Assembly (NCBI GenBank): GCA_017551845.1
Contig: JAFZKR010000006.1
Location: 1-18,722, forward strand
DNA: 18,722 nt
Origin: Bacteroidaceae bacterium
Lineage (GTDB): Bacteria; Bacteroidota; Bacteroidia; Bacteroidales; Bacteroidaceae
Direction: 5' to 3'
The notes below the pieces were generated by a model. That model did not search any database and was not told the DNA's origin. It saw only the letters and a list, made by a program, of their open reading frames with translations. The translations under genes and the position numbers were made by a program. Shown here in pieces: positions 13,241 to 18,722 of this stretch (its first letter is position 1; each line of letters opens with the position of its first letter).

Positions 13241-13828
13241 ATGAAAAAGAAACCTGTTATGTGTATTGTGGCCGGGCCTAATGGCTCGGGAAAAACCACA
13301 ACTACAGAGCAATTGCTGAAAAATGAATGGGGAGCCGATAGCCTTTACATCAATCCTGATAATATAGCAAAGGATATATATGGTGATTGGAACTCAACTG
13401 AAGCCGTCCTTAAAGCTGCCCAGAAAGCAACGGAACAGCGATACGAATGCCTTAAGAACGGGACAGATTTCGTTTTTGAGACAGTGTTTTCATCGGCCGA
13501 GAAGATGGATTTCATTCAAAAGGCTAAGGATGCTGGTTTTTTTATAAGAATCTTTTATGTGTGCACAGAATCCCCATTGATTAACATTAACCGTATTGCA
13601 CAGCGTTATCTTAATGGTGGTCATGAAGTCCCTATCTCCAAGACCATCTCAAGATATTACAGTTCTCTTAGGAATATCAGCAAGGCTATTAAGATTGCCG
13701 ATAGGGTTTACCTATATGACAATTCCGTTGAAAATGCCGCACCAAGGCTGATTTTGAGAACTGCGGACGGAACAATAGCAAAGCAATACACAAATGACTT
13801 GCCCGACTGGATTCGTGCAATAATGTAG
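13241..13828 (+). CDS. zeta toxin family protein (P-loop kinase)
   Basis: A 195-residue P-loop kinase of the zeta/PezT toxin family, which poison cells by phosphorylating UDP-N-acetylglucosamine-type sugars and so block wall synthesis. The Walker A motif GPNGSGKTT is at residues 12-20. Then come YINPDNIAKD with the conserved Asp 40 and FVFETVFSS with Glu 80. Arginines in NRIAQRY (118-123) and RYYSSLRN are candidates for the phosphate-binding lid. The size is normal for the stand-alone family in Bacteroidetes. The HipB-like antitoxin gene precedes it by 6 bases. A role other than toxin (a simple nucleotide-dependent kinase) remains possible because many zeta-like proteins are untested. Confidence 0.87.
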   Translation: MKKKPVMCIVAGPNGSGKTTTTEQLLKNEWGADSLYINPDNIAKDIYGDWNSTEAVLKAAQKATEQRYECLKNGTDFVFETVFSSAEKMDFIQKAKDAGFFIRIFYVCTESPLININRIAQRYLNGGHEVPISKTISRYYSSLRNISKAIKIADRVYLYDNSVENAAPRLILRTADGTIAKQYTNDLPDWIRAIM

Positions 13829-13831
13829 CAC

Positions 13832-13849
13832 AAGGAACCAATCCTTTTG
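13832..13849 (+). terminator. weak hairpin after the toxin gene
   Basis: AAGGA (13832-13836) and TCCTT (13842-13846) pair around ACCAA and are followed by a short T-run. The stem has only 5 pairs, so termination here is a tentative call. Confidence 0.3.
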
Positions 13850-13978
13850 TCTCACGGTGTCATTCTGAAAAAGAGCACAATAATTAAAGTTTGTGGAATT
13901 ATAATCTGCAAAGTAAAGTATTAACTGAGCATTTTTTCTAAAAAATTTAGTCCGTTAGGTTGTCTATTCGCCATAATT

Positions 13979-13986
13979 TATTTTTG
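13979..13986 (+). promoter_or_regulatory. -7 promoter box of the glsA-glsB operon
   Basis: TATTTTTG matches TAnnTTTG, 26 bases before the ATG at 14013. A TTG near 13960 is a possible -33 element. Confidence 0.55.
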
Positions 13987-14012
13987 CGATGCCAAGAACC
14001 ATACTGAATTAA

Positions 14013-14798
14013 ATGGGCGAAGCGAAAGGGATTGATATCGGACTTATTCTCCAAAAGAAATTTGGTAAGGCTCCGCGTCTGCTTACGTGGTACCTTAAAC
14101 GTCTTATACATCAGGATTACCTTAACGGCTTTTTTGTTCAGGGTTATACCGGTGTTGAATTCTGCACCAAAGCAATGGAATATCTGGGCATTTCAATCAC
14201 AGTTGAGGGCAGTATTCCCGATGGTGGCCCCTTCACATTTGTATCAAACCATCCGCTGGGAGGCGTTGACGGTCTGGCACTGCTGCATCTGATAGGACAG
14301 AAGAACCCGGATGTGATGATGCTGGGCAATGATTTCCTTACCAATATTGAAGGCCTTGCGCCTATGATTGTCCCTATTAGCAAAGTGGGGATGCAAAGCC
14401 GCACCCTTAAGGACAACATAGACCAGGCGTTCAGCAGCAGTGCCCATATGCTGGTCTTGCCGGCCGGTAAGGTATCAAGAAAGACAGATGGTGTTATTCA
14501 GGACCAGCCTTGGAAAAAGACGTTTCTCGTAAAGAGCATCGAAACGGACAGGGACATTGTGCCCATACATTTTATAGGCACAAACTCACGCCGTTTCTAT
14601 AGAATAGGCCGTCTGGAGAAATACTTCAAACTGCGTTTTCCGTTGGGAATGCTGTTCCTGCCCGATGAGATGTACCGCGCTCGGGGTAAGAACTACAAGG
14701 TCATTATAGGCCGCCCCATACCAGCAAGTACTTTTGATGAAAGCCGAAGTATTGCCCAATGGACAGATTGGGTAAGGGAAAAAGTGTATAAACTGTAA
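14013..14798 (+). CDS. glsA: lysophospholipid-type O-acyltransferase, probable GlsA of glycine lipid synthesis
   Basis: A 261-residue acyltransferase of the PlsC-like superfamily, acting at the inner face of the membrane. The catalytic motif is SNHPLGGVDG (residues 78-87); the spacing between His 80 and Asp 86 is one residue longer than the classical HX4D, as I recall for this Bacteroidetes branch. LPAGKVSRK (about 149-157) is the second substrate-binding motif. The gene is followed after 9 bases by a GNAT-like N-acyltransferase. In Bacteroides the pair GlsB (N-acylation of glycine with a 3-hydroxy fatty acid) and GlsA (O-acylation of that hydroxyl) make the glycine lipids. This gene would do the second step. 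The assignment rests on motif and pairing; an ornithine-lipid-like O-acyltransferase is the alternative. Confidence 0.8.
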   Translation: MGEAKGIDIGLILQKKFGKAPRLLTWYLKRLIHQDYLNGFFVQGYTGVEFCTKAMEYLGISITVEGSIPDGGPFTFVSNHPLGGVDGLALLHLIGQKNPDVMMLGNDFLTNIEGLAPMIVPISKVGMQSRTLKDNIDQAFSSSAHMLVLPAGKVSRKTDGVIQDQPWKKTFLVKSIETDRDIVPIHFIGTNSRRFYRIGRLEKYFKLRFPLGMLFLPDEMYRARGKNYKVIIGRPIPASTFDESRSIAQWTDWVREKVYKL

Positions 14799-14807
14799 TT
14801 CAAGTAT

Positions 14808-15800
14808 ATGGAAAAGATTATTGAACCCGTTGAATTGGAGCTGATTAAGGCTGAACTTACTGATGAGCGCAAGCTCATGGACACCAACAAAGGCGGTAAT
14901 GAACTCTTTGTGGTGGACTGTCATAATGCTCCCAATACTCTCCGCGAGATAGGACGCCTGCGTGAGATTACCTATCGTGCCGCCGGCGGTTGCTCGGGCA
15001 AGTCAATGGACCTGGATGAATATGACCTTATGGAAAAGCCATATCAGCAGATAATAGTATGGGATCCCGATGCACAGGCTATCATTGGCGGTTACCGATA
15101 TATCCTGGGTGCTGATGTTGATCTTGACGAGAAAGGCCAGCCCAAGGTAACATCATCGCATCTATATCTTTTTACTGATAAGTTCATCAAAGAATATCTT
15201 CCGTATACAATGGAGCTGGGCCGCTCATTCGTAAGGCCCGAGTATCAGACTGCGGCGGCAGGACGCAAATCACTCTTTACTCTTGATAATCTATGGGACG
15301 GAATAACAGGAGTGGTACTGAGCAGCCCCGGAATAGATTACCTGTTCGGTAAAATGACCATATACAACTCTTATGACAAGGCCGCCCGTGAGCTTATACT
15401 GCACTTCCTTGAGAAACACTTCCCTGATAATGACTGCCTGGTGCGTCCATATCAGGCAATGGTTCCGGATACAGACCCCAGAATTCTTGAACTGTTGCTT
15501 AATGATGACCGCCTCAAGGCCGATTACCACAACCTCAAGGATGCTGTGCATCGTCTAGGCACCAACATCCCGCCTCTGATCAATTCTTACATCAATACTT
15601 CATCGACCATGAAGATCTTCGGTTCCACGATAAATGATGAACTATCGGACGCCATCGAAACGGGTCTGATGATTCGTTTCAGTGAGATTAATATAGAGAA
15701 GAAAGAGAGGCATATCAGGGCTTTCATTGAGAAACGCATGCCGCGATTCCGTCGAATCCGCCGCACAGATCTCATCACTCCTGAGATTGAATTCAAATAA
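14808..15800 (+). CDS. glsB: N-acyltransferase of the OlsB/hemolysin-like GNAT family, probable GlsB
   Basis: A 330-residue acyltransferase with the GNAT-like fold of OlsB-type N-acyltransferases. LREIGRLREITYRAAGGCSG (about 44-63) and YDLMEKPYQQIIVWD are the usual entry motifs, and GGYRYILG, YTMELGRSFVRPEYQ (about 135-149) and YLFGKMTIYN are characteristic. It is expected to transfer a 3-hydroxy-acyl chain from acyl-ACP to the amine of glycine, the first committed step of glycine lipid formation. The ATG at 14808 is 9 bases after the glsA stop, so the two are translationally close. Basic patches at the end (RIRRTD) suit membrane contact. It could instead accept another amino acid. Confidence 0.82.
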   Translation: MEKIIEPVELELIKAELTDERKLMDTNKGGNELFVVDCHNAPNTLREIGRLREITYRAAGGCSGKSMDLDEYDLMEKPYQQIIVWDPDAQAIIGGYRYILGADVDLDEKGQPKVTSSHLYLFTDKFIKEYLPYTMELGRSFVRPEYQTAAAGRKSLFTLDNLWDGITGVVLSSPGIDYLFGKMTIYNSYDKAARELILHFLEKHFPDNDCLVRPYQAMVPDTDPRILELLLNDDRLKADYHNLKDAVHRLGTNIPPLINSYINTSSTMKIFGSTINDELSDAIETGLMIRFSEINIEKKERHIRAFIEKRMPRFRRIRRTDLITPEIEFK

Positions 15801-15843
15801 CCCCAAAGCCACAGAAGGGACTCTCCTCTTTGTGTCATTTTCT

Positions 15844-15851
15844 TAAGTTTG
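15844..15851 (+). promoter_or_regulatory. -7 promoter box upstream of the MBL-fold lipoprotein gene
   Basis: TAAGTTTG matches TAnnTTTG, but the next ATG is at 15972, giving an untranslated leader of about 115 bases, the longest in this window. Confidence 0.45.
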
Positions 15852-15971
15852 CATAGTAGCCATTATCCACCACAGCGACATATTCGTAGAGATATACCAC
15901 CCCCACTACCGGATTATTGCCAAGGATATATTTGAAAAAGAAATACTTCCGCTATTGTAAAAAGCAGAATA

Positions 15972-17066
15972 ATGAAAAGAAAGATCATGTACATAATCAT
16001 TTCAATATTAGTGGTGCTGCTGGCACTGGCCGGTTGCGTTACTTCAAGAAGCATAGGGCGCTCACCGCGTGGTGAGCGGCTGGAGAGAGTCAAGCAGTCA
16101 GCACAGTGGGACGGCAAGAGGTTCCGCAACACGCTGCCCACCCCGACCATGACCAATGAGAAGGGACTGTGGCAGGAGACCAAGAACTTTTTCTTTGGGG
16201 CCGACAAGAACAAGAAGCCTAAGGCCGATGTACCCGCACTCAAAATGGACCTGAAAGGGTTGTCCAGGACCGAAGACGTTGTTGTTTGGCTGGGACATTC
16301 ATCACTCTTTATCCAGACTGCAGGCAAAAGGTTCTTGTTTGATCCGGTGCTTACAAACAAGTTCCCCGTGAATCTTTTTATGCGCCCGTTCCGGGGTGCA
16401 GCCGTATATAGCCCTGATGATATTCCTGAGGTGGATTACCTGATAGTAACCCACAACCATTGGGACCACCTGGATTATCCCACCATCAAGGCCATCAAGG
16501 ATAAGGTTGGCACGGTGTATTGCAGTCTTGGCATTGGTGAGACTTTTGAATACTGGGGTTATGAAAAGGAAAGGATCCATGATATGGACTGGCAGGAGTC
16601 CGTTGAACTGGACGGCGGCATAACACTGCACTGCCTGCCGGCACGTCACTTTAGCGGCCGCCTGACGGGTGCGGGCAAGACGCTGTGGGCATCATACCTG
16701 ATAGAGGGACCTGAGAGAAAGATATTTGTAACGGGTGACGGCGGATATGACGATCACTTTAAAGAGATAGGCCAGCGATTCCCGGACATAGACCTGGCAA
16801 TCATGGAGAACGGACAGTACAATGAGGACTGGAAGTATATCCATATGCTGCCGGATGAACTACCCCAGGCTATTGAAGATGTGGGTGCACGCAGGGTTAT
16901 GACCTACCACAACAGCAAGTTCTCACTGGCCAACCACGCATGGACTGAACCCATGGAACTGATATACCTGAATTCAGAGGGAAAAGACTGGGAACTGCTC
17001 ACCCCGCGCATAGGCGAGGTGGTTACACTTGACCGCCCGCAGGAGTTCATGCAGTGGTGGCGGTGA
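15972..17066 (+). CDS. MBL-fold metallo-hydrolase lipoprotein (NAPE-PLD/RomA-like)
   Basis: A 364-residue zinc hydrolase of the metallo-beta-lactamase fold. A lipoprotein signal ends in LALAGC (Cys 22), so the protein is membrane anchored. Metal-binding residues are visible: THNHWDHLD (His 161, His 163, Asp 165, His 166), RHFSGR (His 226), TGDGGYDDH (Asp 256) and YHNSKF (His 313). WLGHSSLFIQTAGKRFLFDP (106-125) and the overall order are those of the NAPE-PLD/RomA/UlaG-like branch; NAPE-PLD cuts N-acyl-phosphatidylethanolamine to N-acylethanolamine. It follows glsB by about 170 bases with its own promoter. Its position next to N-acyl lipid genes makes a role in lipid-amide metabolism attractive, but this is inference. 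Confidence 0.85.
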   Translation: MKRKIMYIIISILVVLLALAGCVTSRSIGRSPRGERLERVKQSAQWDGKRFRNTLPTPTMTNEKGLWQETKNFFFGADKNKKPKADVPALKMDLKGLSRTEDVVVWLGHSSLFIQTAGKRFLFDPVLTNKFPVNLFMRPFRGAAVYSPDDIPEVDYLIVTHNHWDHLDYPTIKAIKDKVGTVYCSLGIGETFEYWGYEKERIHDMDWQESVELDGGITLHCLPARHFSGRLTGAGKTLWASYLIEGPERKIFVTGDGGYDDHFKEIGQRFPDIDLAIMENGQYNEDWKYIHMLPDELPQAIEDVGARRVMTYHNSKFSLANHAWTEPMELIYLNSEGKDWELLTPRIGEVVTLDRPQEFMQWWR

Positions 17067-17069
17067 CAA

Positions 17070-17141
17070 TTAGATAAAGCAAATAAGGACTTTGCAGCAT
17101 CCTACCCTGCAATTATCTGGAAGCCGGGCAAGACACTGTAA
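17070..17141 (+). pseudogene. flavodoxin gene fragment
   Basis: Starting 3 bases after the stop of the metallo-hydrolase, the frame LDKANKDFAASYPAIIWKPG then KTL and TAA matches VDKANNDFAAAYPAINWKPGKTL of the intact flavodoxin at 982-1449. Only 23 codons remain; the sequence departs right after the CTG that corresponds to the Leu of KTLNG. There is no start codon. It is a third, independent relic of this flavodoxin family in the window. Confidence 0.8.
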
Positions 17142-17558
17142 AATGTTTTCTCACGGCATCAGGTATTAGGCCGACGTCTCACCTATCCTTGAAGCCATCA
17201 ATTCGGTCTGAAATTCCGGCGCCCGTTCAGCAGATTTTTTTTCCCCCTTAAGGGAAAATTTTTCTCTCCTTAAGGAGCGCTTGAATTTATCTCCTCATTG
17301 ACGATACAAAAATATAACCGGCCCATTGCGGTTTTAGAATAACCGGGCAACTTTTTGTCAATAATTTTTTATCTGACCACATAAGTCCTGGAAACGTTGA
17401 CACCGCTACAGCTACATGGTATTAACGGCCATCTGATTACGTAATACCCAAAACATGTGATTCTGTGGCATAGGGGTATTTACAGCCCATTATCACTATA
17501 ATTGAGTATTGCCACAACTCTGTTAAGAGAGGACCTTTGCACCGTAAACTAAACGACG
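17142..17558. other. 417-base gap with twin CCTTAAGG palindromes, no gene seen
   Basis: No convincing coding frame is present. The first 100 bases may hold more debris. CCCTTAAGGG (17245-17254) and CTCCTTAAGGAG (17266-17277) are palindromes with the same CCTTAAGG core 22 bases apart, each preceded by a T-rich run. The right part is AT-rich and leads into a weak -7-like box (GACCTTTG, 17532-17539, one mismatch) with a TTG at 17509-17511, 20 bases upstream, in front of the ATG at 17559. Confidence 0.5.
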
Positions 17559-17831
17559 ATGAAAAGAGTCCTGAAAACACTGGTTGCATGCTCAACCTTA
17601 TTAATAACTGCACAAGTCTGGGCACAGAATAATGCCTCTGACACACGTCTGAGCGTGGGAGGTTACGGTGAGGTGGCTATGAGCCGCAACTTCTACAGCG
17701 ATAATGTGATTGAGGCTATCATGTGGCACGGATACAGTAAGGAGAGTGATGCATACTGGTGTACTGAAAAGTTCTACAACCTGAAAAAAGAAGAGCGTGA
17801 TGCCGTTGTGGAATTCATCAATTCAATCTAA
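17559..17831 (+). pseudogene. chimeric remnant: outer-membrane protein start joined to di-haem oxidoreductase end
   Basis: A 90-residue frame with two unrelated halves. Residues 1-48 are a signal peptide (MKRVLKTLVACSTLLITAQV, cleavage after VWA) followed by LSVGGYGEVAMSRNFYSDN, the usual beginning of an outer-membrane beta-barrel/porin. From residue 49, VIEAIMWHGYSKESDAYWCT then NLKKEERDAVVEFINSI matches the C-terminus of di-haem thiol-oxidoreductase proteins (DUF1111 type). The haem-binding CxxCH motifs are not present. Such porin and di-haem genes are found as neighbours in Bacteroides, next to cytochrome c assembly genes as here. A large in-frame deletion between the first and the last gene of that operon explains it. 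It has a promoter-like region and could still make a small exported peptide. Confidence 0.7.
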
Positions 17832-17911
17832 CTTAAATAAATAAAGCTTCGCCTCGGAATAAAAACAAACAAGTTTTTTTTTCTTCGCTCGGCTTGCATT
17901 ATTTTCGCGTC

Positions 17912-18722
17912 GTGAATTCGAACAAGATACTAAAATACACATGCATTGGTTCAGCGGCCGCCGTCATCCTCATGATGGCAGCCGCCACCATTGCCCAGAA
18001 ACTGTACGGTACAGAAACCGCATTCCGCACAGCCTATCACAACCCCATATTCATTGCACTTTGGGCAGTCACCGCAGTATCAGGAGTATGGCTCATGATT
18101 AAGCGAGGCACAATAAAGAAGCCCTCCACATTCTTCCTGCACATAGCATTCGTGCTTATGCTGGCCGGTGCATTGATAACCCTGCTTACCGGCAAGAGCG
18201 GCAGCATGTACCTGAGGCGCGGAGAGACATCGGCTAACTGGTCATCGGACCAGGGATTCCGTCAGAAACTGCCATTCAAACTGACACTCAAAGATTTCAG
18301 CGTTGAGTACTATCCCGGCAGCAAGGATCCAAAGGATTATATAAGCAAAGTTGTTGTATCCGATACGGGCACGGAGTACACCATCTCCATGAACAACATC
18401 CTCAAGTACGGAGGATACCGCTTCTATCAGACCAGTTATGACTCCGACCTGAACGGCAGCGTATTCTCAGTGAGCCATGACCCCTGGGGCGTATCAGTGA
18501 CCTACACAGGATACATCCTGCTGTTGCTCTCCATGATAGGGTTCTTCTTCCAGAAAAAATCCGGATTCCGCACGGCCATGAAGGCCCGCAGCGATGGATT
18601 CTCCAAACCTGTCAGAATTGTTCTGATGGTTCTGAATATTCTGCTATTCGGATATCTGACTTTTGTGATTGGCCGCAACTGGTACCGCTCCGGACACGGC
18701 CCGTTTGTAGGCACCTACTCCG
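17912..18722 (+). CDS. cytochrome c biogenesis protein, ResB/CcsA-type fusion (partial)
   Basis: An open frame of 270 codons from a GTG at 17912 to the right edge of the window. A helix (KYTCIGSAAAVILMMAAATI) at the start, others at about 45-60 and 72-92, then a soluble domain with LRRGETSANWSS, PFKLTLKDFSVEYYPGSKDP and YGGYRFYQTSYDSD, which is the ResB-like periplasmic domain. Helices follow, and the frame ends at RNWYRSGHGPFVGTYS, the beginning of the CcsA-like haem-handling part. These proteins (about 800 residues in Bacteroidales) carry haem across the membrane and attach it to cytochrome c. The GTG is chosen because the first in-frame ATG (17972) would cut the first helix. A di-haem oxidoreductase fragment directly upstream fits the same pathway. 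Confidence 0.82.
   Translation, partial: MNSNKILKYTCIGSAAAVILMMAAATIAQKLYGTETAFRTAYHNPIFIALWAVTAVSGVWLMIKRGTIKKPSTFFLHIAFVLMLAGALITLLTGKSGSMYLRRGETSANWSSDQGFRQKLPFKLTLKDFSVEYYPGSKDPKDYISKVVVSDTGTEYTISMNNILKYGGYRFYQTSYDSDLNGSVFSVSHDPWGVSVTYTGYILLLLSMIGFFFQKKSGFRTAMKARSDGFSKPVRIVLMVLNILLFGYLTFVIGRNWYRSGHGPFVGTYS

Noticed and set aside
12872..13828. A hipBA toxin-antitoxin module
   Set aside because: The second protein has the Walker A motif GPNGSGKTT and zeta-like motifs, not the HipA kinase fold.
17146..17235. Protein-like minus-strand frame (APEFQTELMASRIGETSA) in the gap
   Set aside because: It is only about 24 codons with no start and I cannot link it to any family; it may be debris but the evidence is too thin to list.
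17437..17646. Minus-strand open frame of 69 codons over the promoter of the chimeric ORF
   Set aside because: It has no family features and overlaps a promoter and signal-peptide coding region on the other strand.

Overview
The window looks like a chromosomal segment of a gut-type Bacteroidales (Bacteroidaceae/Prevotellaceae-like). The case rests on TAnnTTTG -7 boxes in front of most genes, several lipoproteins with a Cys lipobox, a DUF4491-like protein, a probable glycine-lipid pair (glsA/glsB) and a ResB/CcsA-type cytochrome c assembly protein. No rRNA, tRNA, CRISPR array, insertion sequence or phage gene was seen.

Layout. 1-3430: the start of a DUF4491-like gene (minus strand), an alpha/beta hydrolase with a flavodoxin, an OafA-type membrane acyltransferase, and an NADPH-dependent FMN-reductase-like flavoprotein closed by a strong hairpin terminator. 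3470-4384: an AraC-type regulator whose two ends both look altered, running into a 34-codon stump of an acetyltransferase gene. 4387-7124: a divergent pair, a beta-helix carbohydrate-binding lipoprotein with a Gly/Pro tail and a membrane-anchored LytTR regulator with no kinase or receiver domain. 7114-7473: a decayed gene remnant. 7510-9474: a Na/Pi cotransporter-PhoU protein that continues in frame into a PhoB-type winged-helix DNA-binding domain, the most striking gene here. 9484-11415: a MATE transporter remnant, a Fic AMP-transferase with a DNA-binding N-terminus and a palindrome over its own promoter, and an intact GNAT. 11437-12790: a divergent VanX-like lipoprotein and a secreted protein of unknown function. 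12872-13828: a HipB-like/zeta toxin-antitoxin pair. 14013-17066: glsA, glsB and a NAPE-PLD-like metallo-beta-lactamase lipoprotein, a lipid-amide-themed block. 17067-18722: another flavodoxin fragment, a 400-base gap with twin CCTTAAGG palindromes, a chimeric ORF (outer-membrane protein start joined to a di-haem oxidoreductase end) and a partial ResB/CcsA gene.

The cross-cutting pattern is gene debris. Pieces of a flavodoxin-GNAT cassette occur at four separate places (982, 4258, 10830, 17070), one pair of genes intact and the rest truncated. Several other genes (MATE, the secreted-protein paralogue, the porin/di-haem chimera) look like internal deletions that keep a promoter, a start or a reading frame. 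In one flavodoxin copy the deletion lies at a repeated GGGCAAGA/GGGCAAAA motif. The Na/Pi-PhoU-winged-helix fusion may be a product of the same process or a genuine phosphate sensor-regulator; the sequence alone does not decide between them.
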